DNA of 64,000 nt from Muriicola sp. Z0-33 (GTDB taxonomy: Bacteria > Bacteroidota > Bacteroidia > Flavobacteriales > Flavobacteriaceae), in contig NZ_JAFMPW010000002.1 in assembly GCF_026126425.1 (NCBI RefSeq), positions 558,001-622,000 on the forward strand, written 5' to 3'. Position numbers and translations under genes: made by a program. Shown here in pieces: positions 28,058-37,119 of this stretch. Numbering within the stretch: position 1 is the stretch's first letter; every line of letters starts with the position of its first letter. The notes beneath the pieces were generated by a model that was given only the letters and a program-made list of their open reading frames with translations, searched no databases and was not told the DNA's origin.

Positions 28058-29161
28058 TTAGTTAGCTATATGACTATTGTAAAGTTGTGAGTAGGAATTG
28101 GTCATTTTGTCCAGACCAAAATTGTTCTCAAGACGTTTTCTTGCATTTTCACCCATAAGCAGGCATTGCTCAGGATTCTCTAAAAGATGTAGTATTTCTT
28201 TGGCCATTATAACAGGAGAATGAGGATCTACCAGTATCCCGGTTACCAGATGATCAACAACTTCATCTGTTCCGCCCCCCCGGGTAGCGATGGTCGGCTT
28301 TTCTAATGCCATATATTCCAGGATGGCGTTAGATATTCCTTCTCCATGCCTATGGGTATTTGTAGACATTACCCCTATATTAAATATATTGATGATAGAT
28401 TCCACATCATTTTGCAATCCGACAAACTTGAAGTATGGTTGCAAATCATTCGGGATCATAGTCTTGCTTTTCGCAAATTCAGGGCCGTCTCCAACAAAAA
28501 CGAAACTGACATCTTTTCTAATATTGAGTATTTGAAAGGCAGCTTCTATTAAGGTTCCATAATCTTTACGATCAGAAAAACTACCTACCATACCAATGAC
28601 ATATTCGCTTTCTATACTAAATTCTGTGCGTACCGACTTCTTTTCCTTTAACAAATTTAGACGGTTAAGATCAAATCCGTTGTAGATGCAGACCCGTTTA
28701 TTTTCAGGCACCTTGTAAGCATCCAGACCGGCCATTGAATTCCCAACAACTACCCTGGAAAATGGGTAAGTTAATCTTGCCCGGAATAATCTCTTGTCAA
28801 AAAACTTCATGTCTTTAGGAGCATCTACAATGTTACCATTAATCAATGGGGTTTTTAGAAATACTGCAGAGGGAATGGCCCAAATGGAAGACATAGTGCC
28901 CCAACTATGAATTATATCCGCTTGCCATTTTCTGCATATGCTAAACAGTCTGTAAAAAACTAATGGGTTTCGTTTGGGAACTCTTTTAAGGATTATAACG
29001 GGGATACCTGTTCTATATATCTCCTTATAATGGATGTTATCAGAAAATATTATCAATTTTAGCTGAATTTGCGGTTGTTCTCTTAATCCTTTGATCAACT
29101 CAATTAATCTCCTTTCTCTTCCCCCAGATCCAAGGCTGTCAATAAGTAACAGTATTTTCAT
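28058..29161 (-). CDS. GT4-family glycosyltransferase
   Basis: A 367-residue GT-B enzyme. ATG 29161 (MKILLLIDSLGSGG) is preferred to an upstream GTG. N-terminal SGGRERRLIEL acceptor loop, donor-domain GMVGSFSDRKDYGTLIEA, FVGDGPE, and the E-x7-E motif in HGEGISNAILEYMALEKP. It adds a sugar to the lipid-linked repeat unit on the cytoplasmic face. It is first from the left in the central minus-strand group, 79 bases downstream of the epimerase gene. Confidence 0.88.
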   Translation of the reverse strand: MKILLLIDSLGSGGRERRLIELIKGLREQPQIQLKLIIFSDNIHYKEIYRTGIPVIILKRVPKRNPLVFYRLFSICRKWQADIIHSWGTMSSIWAIPSAVFLKTPLINGNIVDAPKDMKFFDKRLFRARLTYPFSRVVVGNSMAGLDAYKVPENKRVCIYNGFDLNRLNLLKEKKSVRTEFSIESEYVIGMVGSFSDRKDYGTLIEAAFQILNIRKDVSFVFVGDGPEFAKSKTMIPNDLQPYFKFVGLQNDVESIINIFNIGVMSTNTHRHGEGISNAILEYMALEKPTIATRGGGTDEVVDHLVTGILVDPHSPVIMAKEILHLLENPEQCLLMGENARKRLENNFGLDKMTNSYSQLYNSHIAN

Positions 29162-29240
29162 AGCCACAAAATATTGAAGTATTAAAAGGTCCTAATTTTA
29201 TATTGTTTTTTAGCTTGAATTGCAATATAAATCCGCATAC

Positions 29241-30296
29241 CTATTCCGAAACGGCATTCAGCATCTCCTTTAAAATTCTATCCATATCATAATCATATTC
29301 AAATTCCGGGTAATGGTCCTTAAATTTTCTTATATCAGAAATATACCAAATATGATCTCCGGAACGCGCTTCATCCGATACCGTATATTGGATTTTCTTA
29401 CCACTAAACTCTTCAATCTTTTGAATTGCCTCCAAGATAGAAATATTAGAATTCCTCGAACCCCCTATATTGTATACTTCACCCTTTCTTGGATTTTGAT
29501 AATAATGCCAAAAGGCCTTTATCAGGTCCGAACTATGGATATTATCTCTTACCTGTTTCCCTTTATATCCAAAAATTGTATAATGTTTTCCTTCCATGGC
29601 ACATCTGATCAAATAAGATAGAAAACCATGTAATTCTGCACCTTTGTGCGATGGGCCAGTTAAGCACCCTCCTCTAAAAGCAACCGTATTCATTCCAAAA
29701 TACCTTCCATACTCCTGTACCAGTATATCTGCAGATAATTTACTCGCTCCAAATAAACTGTGTTTGGACTGATCAACAGACATAGATTCATCAATACCGT
29801 GTTCATGAAAAGGATGATCTTCACTTATCTCCCATCTATGTTCCAATTCTGTCATTGGCAAACTGTTTGGAGTGTCGCCATAGACTTTATTGGTACTTGT
29901 AAAAATAAATGCTGCCTCAGGACAATACTTCCGGGTTAATTCTAACATATTTAAAGTGCCGGTTGCATTTATAGAAAAATCGGTAAAAGGTTCTTTGGCC
30001 GCCCAATCATGAGAGGGCTGAGCTGCCGTATGTATTATTACTTTAATTTGGGTTTTGAATTTAGAAAACAATAATTTTAATTTATCATAATCCCTGATAT
30101 CTATAGAATGACTTGTAAAGTTATTCAAGGAGCTTTTCAATTTACTTTCCATATTCAAAGTACTGGCGTCTGCTCCAAAAAAATAACTTCTCATATCGTT
30201 ATCAATACCAATAACTGAAAATCCTTTTTTGTCCCAAAACTTACAGGCCTCACTTCCTATTAAACCCGAGGATCCTGTTATCAAAGCTATATTCAT
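29241..30296 (-). CDS. CDP-paratose 2-epimerase-like nucleotide-sugar epimerase
   Basis: A 351-residue extended SDR. NAD motif GSSGLIGSE, then [46 protein letters not shown] and [18 protein letters not shown]. These blocks are the recognisable signature of the RfbE/tyvelose-epimerase subgroup (CDP-paratose to CDP-tyvelose). The usual catalytic Tyr of YxxxK reads Phe here (FGASK). No CDP-glucose synthase, dehydratase or paratose synthase is in the window, so a different nucleotide sugar may be the substrate. It is flanked by glycosyltransferases on the same strand. Confidence 0.82.
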   Translation of the reverse strand: MNIALITGSSGLIGSEACKFWDKKGFSVIGIDNDMRSYFFGADASTLNMESKLKSSLNNFTSHSIDIRDYDKLKLLFSKFKTQIKVIIHTAAQPSHDWAAKEPFTDFSINATGTLNMLELTRKYCPEAAFIFTSTNKVYGDTPNSLPMTELEHRWEISEDHPFHEHGIDESMSVDQSKHSLFGASKLSADILVQEYGRYFGMNTVAFRGGCLTGPSHKGAELHGFLSYLIRCAMEGKHYTIFGYKGKQVRDNIHSSDLIKAFWHYYQNPRKGEVYNIGGSRNSNISILEAIQKIEEFSGKKIQYTVSDEARSGDHIWYISDIRKFKDHYPEFEYDYDMDRILKEMLNAVSE

Positions 30297-30386
30297 AGTC
30301 TAAAAATTTGTATTTAATAGTATTTAAACACCTTTATATTAATGGGCCAATACCCTAAAAATCATGCGAAAAAATCCTAATTAATG

Positions 30387-31607
30387 TTATGTACTATCAG
30401 GTTTCAAAATTGCAAAGTACTTGCGCAAGTCCTTTCCAAAATTGGTATAATTAAAATTCTTATATCCCATTTGCCTTCCTTCAATTCCTATACTTTTTGC
30501 AACTGAAGGATTATTTATAACAAAATTCATTTTATCGGCAAAATCGCCAGGATCATATTCATCAGCGATCAATACGTTTTCGCCATCAATAAAGTCATAA
30601 TTATTGATTTCTCCATACCCGGTGGTTATCATTGGTTTACCAGCTGCCAAATATTCCCCAATTTTATGAGGAAACCTCGCTTCATCCTGTACTGTAGGCC
30701 TTAAGGGGATTAAAAGTGCGCTGGCCATGGAATAATACTTTGGTATATCTTTATGAGGAACATTTGTTGTTAGCCTTATATGATCCTTATTTAATGCTTC
30801 CCCTATTCGTTTCTTAACTCTATTAAGCTCTGCTTCTCCTCCTCCCAGTATTAATTGTAAAATAATAGTGTCTCCCTGCATTGTTAACTGGTCAAAGGCG
30901 ATAATCAGGAAGTCAATAAGTTCAAGATAAGATGCTGCTCCGGAATACATGAAGATTGTCTCGGATTCTTCATAAGCAGCTACATCAAATTTTTCAAAAT
31001 CACATAAAATAGGAAGTTTTAAATAGGGTTTTGAAGGTGAATATTGACGATAATAATCCACCAGCTTGTTGCTAATAGGCAGAGCTCCATCCACAATTTT
31101 AATTATTCCGTAATCAAAAATATAGTCATTGATTTTCGTTAATAACCTTTCCCGTCCTTTCATGGATGAGGCCATTTCAACAAAATTCAAAATAATAGGA
31201 AATCCAATTATCAATGAAAAAATCCTATATCGAAAGACGTGGAAGGCACTATGATTAGAAATAATTGCTGCAGTAATTTTATTTCTTTTATTAAAGCTGT
31301 ACAAATAAATAAATTCTCCAAATATTCCCTTAATTTTTAAAAGATTTCTTTTTAAAAAATTTTTGGGCCTTAAAATATTTCCTGAAGTATAAACATATTC
31401 AATACCTTCAAAATTCCCATTGCTTGGGAAGTCAATAATCTTACCTCTTGAACCCCCTTTTCTGCAAACGACCATAACACCAAATCCATCATTTAATAGA
31501 GCCTTGGCCATTAATGTCATTCTTTGAATTGCCGCCAGACCCGCTGGAAAAGTTGATTCTCCCAAAAAGACGATATAGTCCCTATTGTCGTTGCGAGGAG
31601 TCGTCAT
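30387..31607 (-). CDS. Glycosyltransferase, GT-B (GT4-like)
   Basis: A 406-residue GT-B protein. The N-terminal domain begins VFLGESTFPAGLAAIQRM; the C-terminal donor domain has FMYSGAASYLELIDFLI, LILGGGE, and the conserved end block RFPHKIGEYLAAGKPMITTGYGE. The E-x7-E pattern is less canonical than in the neighbours. It starts 3 bases after the stop of the upstream GT4 gene, so translation is probably coupled. Donor and acceptor unknown. Confidence 0.8.
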   Translation of the reverse strand: MTTPRNDNRDYIVFLGESTFPAGLAAIQRMTLMAKALLNDGFGVMVVCRKGGSRGKIIDFPSNGNFEGIEYVYTSGNILRPKNFLKRNLLKIKGIFGEFIYLYSFNKRNKITAAIISNHSAFHVFRYRIFSLIIGFPIILNFVEMASSMKGRERLLTKINDYIFDYGIIKIVDGALPISNKLVDYYRQYSPSKPYLKLPILCDFEKFDVAAYEESETIFMYSGAASYLELIDFLIIAFDQLTMQGDTIILQLILGGGEAELNRVKKRIGEALNKDHIRLTTNVPHKDIPKYYSMASALLIPLRPTVQDEARFPHKIGEYLAAGKPMITTGYGEINNYDFIDGENVLIADEYDPGDFADKMNFVINNPSVAKSIGIEGRQMGYKNFNYTNFGKDLRKYFAILKPDST

Positions 31608-31610
31608 ATT

Positions 31611-32750
31611 TTAAGAATTATTATAAGTGTTTTTTAATATTTGATCATATAATTTATCATACTGCTTTGCAATTACCTGACTCGAATATTCATTAATCAC
31701 CCGTATTCTGGCTTTAACCGCCTTTTCTTTCATTATAGCTGTATTTGTTGCCGCCCAGCCAAACTTTTCAGTAAAATCAATACTGTCATTCGCTTTAAAA
31801 AATAGGGCTTCCTGAGGGGTAAAAACATGTGTATTTTCAGGTATATCGCTGCAAAGGATAGGGGTAGTACCTCTTACACCTACTTCAAGTAGCATTAATG
31901 ATAAACCCTCCGTAAGGGACGGGAATACAAACAATTCAGACCTGTCTAGTAATCTCATTAAAATAGCCTTATCACCTATATAACCCAGAAACTTTACATC
32001 GAGACCCTCAGCAAGCTTAAAAATAGTTTTCATGTAACTCTTCGCATGAGAATGCTGACCAGCTATCAAAATCTTTCCCTTATAGTTTAAATTGTGCATT
32101 GCTTCGAGCATGGTATGCAGTCCTTTGGTCGACATGATTCTACGGGCAGCAAATAAAATAAACCGTTCGTCTTCCCTAATTCCATATTCCAATAACAAAC
32201 TATCTATTGAAACATCTTCCTTTGATTCGCTGATCGTAACACCGTTAGGAATATAATGCACTGGTTTGGAATACCTTCTTTGGTAGATATTTGCCAGGGG
32301 TTGTGAAACAGATGTACGTATCGTGGAAAAATATATAAAAAAGTACTCCATAAATCGGAAGTAACCCTTAGAAATAATATTCCATTTATCTCTGAGGTAG
32401 GGTGCTTCCTGGGATGTAGCTATTACTTTACCCCTTAGCCTCAGCAGTGGTATAAATATTGCACTATCCGTTTTGTGAACATGTATTATATCATACTTTT
32501 TAGAAAACAATATGTGAATGCAACAAAGGAAATAATATATAAATACGCCAAATTCCTTTAACGGAATTCTTGGTATTTGCACTGCCCTGACATGCTCCAA
32601 ATGGCCATCGGCCAATGGGTTTTTATAGCAATAAAATGTAATATGGTATTTATCTTGCAATTCCCTGGCAATACTCTCGGCTGTTCTGCTTGATCCTCCT
32701 TGAGAAGGAAAATATTTAATGCCAAAAAATGCAATTTTCTTTTTAGTCAT
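31611..32750 (-). CDS. GT4-family glycosyltransferase
   Basis: A 379-residue GT-B enzyme. Starts AFFGIKYFPSQGGSSRTAESIAREL; interdomain block VHYIPNGVTI; donor domain FILFAARRIMSTKGLHTMLEA and the E-x7-E motif in SLTEGLSLMLLEVGVRG. Typical cytoplasmic-face assembly enzyme for an oligosaccharide repeat unit. First gene of the four-gene minus-strand group ending at 28058, with 280 non-coding bases upstream that should hold the promoter. Confidence 0.9.
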   Translation of the reverse strand: MTKKKIAFFGIKYFPSQGGSSRTAESIARELQDKYHITFYCYKNPLADGHLEHVRAVQIPRIPLKEFGVFIYYFLCCIHILFSKKYDIIHVHKTDSAIFIPLLRLRGKVIATSQEAPYLRDKWNIISKGYFRFMEYFFIYFSTIRTSVSQPLANIYQRRYSKPVHYIPNGVTISESKEDVSIDSLLLEYGIREDERFILFAARRIMSTKGLHTMLEAMHNLNYKGKILIAGQHSHAKSYMKTIFKLAEGLDVKFLGYIGDKAILMRLLDRSELFVFPSLTEGLSLMLLEVGVRGTTPILCSDIPENTHVFTPQEALFFKANDSIDFTEKFGWAATNTAIMKEKAVKARIRVINEYSSQVIAKQYDKLYDQILKNTYNNS

Positions 32751-33030
32751 ATACGGCCCTAATAAAGGGTTAAATCTAGGTATTTTGTTCGATTACGTAA
32801 GTAAAATATACCTCAACAACACATATGCTCGATATACTACCCTCAAAGTGACTATTTACTTAAATATCCTAGGAATTTCAGTATTTTGTGCCCAATTAGA
32901 ACAATGAATCACCTAAGATTTTATATATAATTCCTGTCGAAATTATATAAAATAATTTTTGAAGATCTTAAATGTGATATACAATACATTAATTGGCGCA
33001 ATCTACCATAAAGTTTAGTTTCATTATAAC

Positions 33031-33753
33031 ATGATTATGAAGAGTTATTTGAATTTACTTAAAAGTGATATTAATAAAATGACAAGGCAGGAGCATTTGT
33101 ATTATTGGGTAATACCTATCACCGTACTCAGTATTCTAATGATTTTTTATTTTTCTAAAATACCTGCACTTGTTGAATTTGTTTGCCCAAAAGAGAATTG
33201 GGAATGGGGAATTCTGGAAAATATACAGTTAGTAATAATTTTTTGCATATTAATTTTTGCTTTTCGCTCTTTTTTAAAGTCAGAAGATTCAATTTTAAAA
33301 GTAGGCTTTCTATTTATCTCGCTGTTTGCTGTTTTTGTATTCTTAGAAGAAATTGATTACGGAGAACATTTTGCTCAATTTTTGGGAGGCGAAAAAGAAG
33401 AATTCTTGAGTAAATATATTCCGGACAAAAATATCCATAACAGAGGAAATAATGCCAAACTATTTAAAAGGTCGGTTTATTTGGTTATGGGCTTAATATT
33501 TGTAATTGCCCCGTTTTTAAATTCAAAATTTAAGCACCCATACCTTAAATACCTCATCCCTAAACCCAGAATTATAATTGTAGCAGTCCTTGCAATAATA
33601 TCAGATTTAGTTCCTAGACTTCTTGTTGGTCTTAATATACTGGAAGATGGCGGCTTGGGAGTAAATATTGGTGAATTTTCGGAAATAATGGTGTATTATA
33701 TTTTCCTGATTTACCTAGTGCAATTGATCTATATAAAGCAACTGAAACTATAA
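33031..33753 (+). CDS. Unrecognised polytopic membrane protein of the polysaccharide locus
   Basis: I do not recognise this 240-residue protein. It has about six membrane helices (around 23-42, 65-82, 92-108, 148-165, 180-200 and 218-236). A highly acidic motif with His, FLEEIDYGEHFAQFLGG, follows the third helix, then NIHNRGN before the fourth. Conserved-looking CPKENWEWG lies early. The E-E-x-D-x-G-x-H and N-x-H-N pattern suggests metal or ion chemistry at the membrane face, but no function can be given. It is alone on the plus strand between glycosyltransferases; the second ATG at 33037 is equally possible. Confidence 0.75.
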   Translation: MIMKSYLNLLKSDINKMTRQEHLYYWVIPITVLSILMIFYFSKIPALVEFVCPKENWEWGILENIQLVIIFCILIFAFRSFLKSEDSILKVGFLFISLFAVFVFLEEIDYGEHFAQFLGGEKEEFLSKYIPDKNIHNRGNNAKLFKRSVYLVMGLIFVIAPFLNSKFKHPYLKYLIPKPRIIIVAVLAIISDLVPRLLVGLNILEDGGLGVNIGEFSEIMVYYIFLIYLVQLIYIKQLKL

Positions 33754-33762
33754 AATTAGATG

Positions 33763-33785
33763 CAACATCTTAACCAGATGTTTTG
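33763..33785 (+). terminator. Short hairpin between convergent genes
   Basis: AACATCT / AGATGTT, a 7-bp stem with a TAACC loop followed by TTGTC on the plus strand, between the membrane protein stop and the GT2 stop. A modest terminator for one or both genes. Confidence 0.4.
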
Positions 33786-34709
33786 TCAGTTCCCTTTAAC
33801 TTTCTGAGTAATACCATAAATTGATTTTAATATTCCCGGAGGCATAATTTCCGGCAAGGAGTAGGTAATGATATTTTTAAAAGAAAGTTCTGAACGCGCT
33901 TTCCGGAGTCTGGTTCGGTAAGCATTAAGTCCCTGTTTGTCTCCATCCAATGCAAGAAAATATTTTCCTTTAAAGCACTCCTTTTTATATCTGGGCAAAT
34001 TATATTTATATAAAACATCCCAATAAAAATCATCCCTGACTAATATCCGGTAATACTTTATTTTATTTTTGAGTGTTTTCAAATTTTGGGTAACATGATC
34101 ATTCCCATCCATATGATATATGCGCAAAGCCTCATGTAAATAATAGCGCCTTGCAATATTATCAATTCTGTACCATAATACATTACCCACGCCTGGTAGG
34201 TCTTCATTGAAGCGCTTGTTTCCCAATAAACTGGTTTTGGTTATTCCCCAATATTCCCCTTTACATTTCTGAACAATATCTTTAAGGTCTATGTAACCAC
34301 TTCCGGAAAGGCCAATACCCGAAAATTCATTTGTACTTGTATTTATACAATTGCAGGTGACGGCATCTATTTTTGCATCTATCATTTTTGGAACGTTCAA
34401 CATGGTTTCCAGAGCATGTGGAAGCAGTTCATCATCATCATCCAAAAAAGCAAACCAATCCCCTTTTATTTGATTAAGACCAGTATTCTTGGCTGCACAC
34501 ACCCCTTTATTAAAAGGGTGTTTAAACAGTCTAATCTTGTCCTCATAAGGCTTCAATACATTCAGTGTATTATCAGTGCTACCGTCATCAACCACAATAA
34601 TTTCCAAATCAGAAAATGATTGTCTTAAAATGCTACTAATGCAACGTTCAATGGTGCCAGACCTATTATACGTGGCGATGATAATACTTATAGTTGGATT
34701 ACTGTTCAA
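33786..34709 (-). CDS. GT2-family glycosyltransferase
   Basis: A 307-residue GT-A enzyme: ISIIIATYNRSGTIERC, VVDDGSTDNT, NKGVCAAKNTGL and the DxD block FAFLDDDDELLP. The start codon must be TTG at 34709: it places the SIIIATYNR strand at residue 8 as usual, and no in-frame ATG precedes the domain. It adds one sugar to the growing repeat unit. Followed downstream by a convergent gene, preceded by another unrecognised membrane protein (73 bases). Confidence 0.87.
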   Translation of the reverse strand: MNSNPTISIIIATYNRSGTIERCISSILRQSFSDLEIIVVDDGSTDNTLNVLKPYEDKIRLFKHPFNKGVCAAKNTGLNQIKGDWFAFLDDDDELLPHALETMLNVPKMIDAKIDAVTCNCINTSTNEFSGIGLSGSGYIDLKDIVQKCKGEYWGITKTSLLGNKRFNEDLPGVGNVLWYRIDNIARRYYLHEALRIYHMDGNDHVTQNLKTLKNKIKYYRILVRDDFYWDVLYKYNLPRYKKECFKGKYFLALDGDKQGLNAYRTRLRKARSELSFKNIITYSLPEIMPPGILKSIYGITQKVKGN

Positions 34710-34782
34710 TTTTAGGAAGCTTAAATTTGCATTGTTTGATAAATAATAGGATTAACCATTATGGTAATGTGCATAATCATTT

Positions 34783-35454
34783 TTAATTAATTGAGTTGTT
34801 CTCCTCTGAAAATGAAAGTTTCAAATAATCAATGTCTGTTCGCACGAAATAGGTAAACCAGGTGACAATACCACATATTTTGAAACCGTCTTCCAGGACG
34901 TATACTCCGGGAATTTTAATAAATTGTCCGATATAATCAATAGAAACTGAACCTCCAAAAAAGAATATTGCCAATAAAAGCAGTACATATTCTCCTTTTG
35001 AAATCTTCTTGTAATATGCGGTAAAATACCATATCAGAATTAGAGCATAGACTATATACACAAGTAATTCAGGAATGTTCAATAATTTGGGAAAGATGTT
35101 TTCATGAAGTAGAAACAAGTCGTCTAACATCAAAAAAGAAGTAAACAACCCGGAATAAAAAAGAAACTTTGATGAAGCTTTATATCGTTTACTTCCCCAG
35201 AGCATATAGCTTGTAAAAAAAGTGATACTTACCGTGGCCGCCCAAAATAAAATTCCAATATTGGACAATATACCGATATAGGGGTCTCCTCCGAAAAACT
35301 GGATGGGATCCCTGGTAAACGTACTTACCCTTATGCCATATTTAATTTGAAGAACTACAAAGAGCGCTAATAAGGCTATAATTGGAATATATAGCTTAAC
35401 TAACACCCAAAAAAGCTTTATCAATTGCTGATAAATTTGATTAATTATTGACAT
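34783..35454 (-). CDS. Unrecognised polytopic membrane protein of the polysaccharide locus
   Basis: I do not recognise this 223-residue protein. About six helices (around 15-35, 65-85, 95-112, 128-146, 153-172 and 190-206). Notable motif LMLDDLFLLHE at the end of the third helix, and YVLEDGFKICG before the last. It differs in sequence from the 33031 protein, but the arrangement (acidic pair, then His, in or near helix three) is similar, so a shared remote fold is possible. Just upstream of a GT2 gene; divergent from a GT4 gene. Function not assigned. Confidence 0.72.
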   Translation of the reverse strand: MSIINQIYQQLIKLFWVLVKLYIPIIALLALFVVLQIKYGIRVSTFTRDPIQFFGGDPYIGILSNIGILFWAATVSITFFTSYMLWGSKRYKASSKFLFYSGLFTSFLMLDDLFLLHENIFPKLLNIPELLVYIVYALILIWYFTAYYKKISKGEYVLLLLAIFFFGGSVSIDYIGQFIKIPGVYVLEDGFKICGIVTWFTYFVRTDIDYLKLSFSEENNSIN

Positions 35455-35947
35455 AGAATTAAGTATATATCTTCTGGTTAAAAATCATTTTATAAGAGCC
35501 GTTGACTCTCTAAACAATTTTAATAGCAACTCTTAATTGACATGCCATTACAGGGTGAATCAAGAATCGAAAACACATCAGATAATTTTTAGGGAACAGA
35601 TCGAAAATAGTTGACCATTACCCATTCATCTTAAGTATTATTTACTGCATGAATACTCTGGTAAAAAACGATATTTGCAAATCAAAATAAAGTGTAAAGA
35701 AAACAAAATAGCAGCCATAAACTAATAGTTTTCGGTAAAAGAGTTAAAAAGTTGGCTACACGTTACGCTCATTCAATAATAAGCGCAAAAATCGAAGGAA
35801 ACCCTAAGAAGTACAGGGATAATTTTAAAAAAATATATCATTTTATATATTTATATTGCATCGATATTCCAGGTTACCCAAGGACGAGAACCATTTGAAA
35901 ATTGCCCTTTACTTAAATATTTATTTCCACTTAATAGTAAAAATTAA
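35455..35947. other. Divergent intergenic region
   Basis: 493 AT-rich bases between the start of the minus-strand membrane protein and the plus-strand GT4 gene, so it must hold promoters for both. I see no ORF, strong hairpin, RNA gene or clear TTG/TAnnTTTG pair. Confidence 0.4.
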
Positions 35948-37087
35948 ATGAAAGTTGTTTTAGTAGGTGATTTTCCCATTAATGACAAGATTCAAACTGG
36001 TATAGAAGGCGTATTGGTTAACCTAACCAACGAATTTGTTGACCGAAACGAAATTGATCTTGTACTCGTATCTTTTTCCAATAGCATATATTTAGATAGA
36101 TATCGGAATAAATGTAAAATCTATACTTTAGATTTCAGATCATCAATTCTACAATCCAGATCTAAATTCAATGAAATAGTAAAAAAAGAAAAACCAGACA
36201 TTATTCACTTACAGGGGGTTGTTCCAGGTATATTATTGTTTAATAAAAAAAACAAAAATAGATTTATAGTAACGCAGCATGCTATTTTAAGCAAAGAAAG
36301 GCTGCAACAGGTCTCATTAAAGAAAAAAATCAAGTTCTATATTAAGGAAATTGTAGAGCGTATATATTTGACCAAAGTTGCCAATATCGTATTTATTTCA
36401 AATTATAATAAGGAAGTATATCTTAAGAATCGTACTGCACCTGAATTAAATTATGTGTTAATACCCAATCCTGTTAGTAAAATTTTTGATAGTCGAAGTT
36501 TTAATGAGGCTTTACAAAAGAAGAACGAGTTATATTTTGTTGGTGAGATTAAAAAAAGGAAAGGGTTATATATACTTCTAAAGGCACTATCTGAAATAAA
36601 AAAGCAGCAGATAAATTTTAAATTACATGTTATCGGTGGCTTCAAGGAAAAGGAGTATGAAAAACTGATCATGCAAGCTGTGGGAACTTTAGGACTCGAG
36701 AAAAACGTACTATTTTGTGGTTGGAAGAGCCAGTCAGAAATACTTAGTTATACCAAAGACATTCCCATATTTGTGCTACCATCATTTCAGGAAACACTCC
36801 CTTTAAGTGTGGCTGAAGCGATGACTCAGGAAAAATTGGTGATTGCGACAGATGTAGGGGGAACGGCAGAAATGATATCTGATAATGTTTCCGGATTTCT
36901 TTTTCCGGCAGGAGATCATAAAACTTTAGCAGCTATTATCAAAATTGTACTTCTTCATCCTGACAATCACAGGGATATGGCAATTAACGCAGGGCGTGAG
37001 AGTGTTAAATACAGAGCGGCCGCCGTAGCAGACAAAACATTAGATTTCTATTCTGACATTATAAAATCCCGGGTGAATACGTCTTAA
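35948..37087 (+). CDS. GT4-family glycosyltransferase
   Basis: A 379-residue GT-B enzyme: VVLVGDFPINDKIQTGIEGVLVNL at the start, IIHLQGV, VLIPNPVS, then donor domain ELYFVGEIKKRKGLYILLKAL and E-x7-E in PSFQETLPLSVAEAMTQ, followed by VIATDVGGTAEM. Cytoplasmic assembly enzyme. It stands alone on the plus strand, converging with the flippase gene (30-base gap). Confidence 0.88.
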   Translation: MKVVLVGDFPINDKIQTGIEGVLVNLTNEFVDRNEIDLVLVSFSNSIYLDRYRNKCKIYTLDFRSSILQSRSKFNEIVKKEKPDIIHLQGVVPGILLFNKKNKNRFIVTQHAILSKERLQQVSLKKKIKFYIKEIVERIYLTKVANIVFISNYNKEVYLKNRTAPELNYVLIPNPVSKIFDSRSFNEALQKKNELYFVGEIKKRKGLYILLKALSEIKKQQINFKLHVIGGFKEKEYEKLIMQAVGTLGLEKNVLFCGWKSQSEILSYTKDIPIFVLPSFQETLPLSVAEAMTQEKLVIATDVGGTAEMISDNVSGFLFPAGDHKTLAAIIKIVLLHPDNHRDMAINAGRESVKYRAAAVADKTLDFYSDIIKSRVNTS

Positions 37088-37090
37088 TAG

Positions 37091-37119
37091 AGGCATAATA
37101 TGGGTTATCTATTACGCCT
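37091..37119. terminator. Imperfect hairpin between GT4 gene and wzx
   Basis: AGGCATAATA pairs with TATTACGCCT (10 bp, one mismatch) around a 9-base loop. It sits between two convergent stops and overlaps the flippase stop codon. The T-tail is weak, so confidence is low. Confidence 0.35.
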
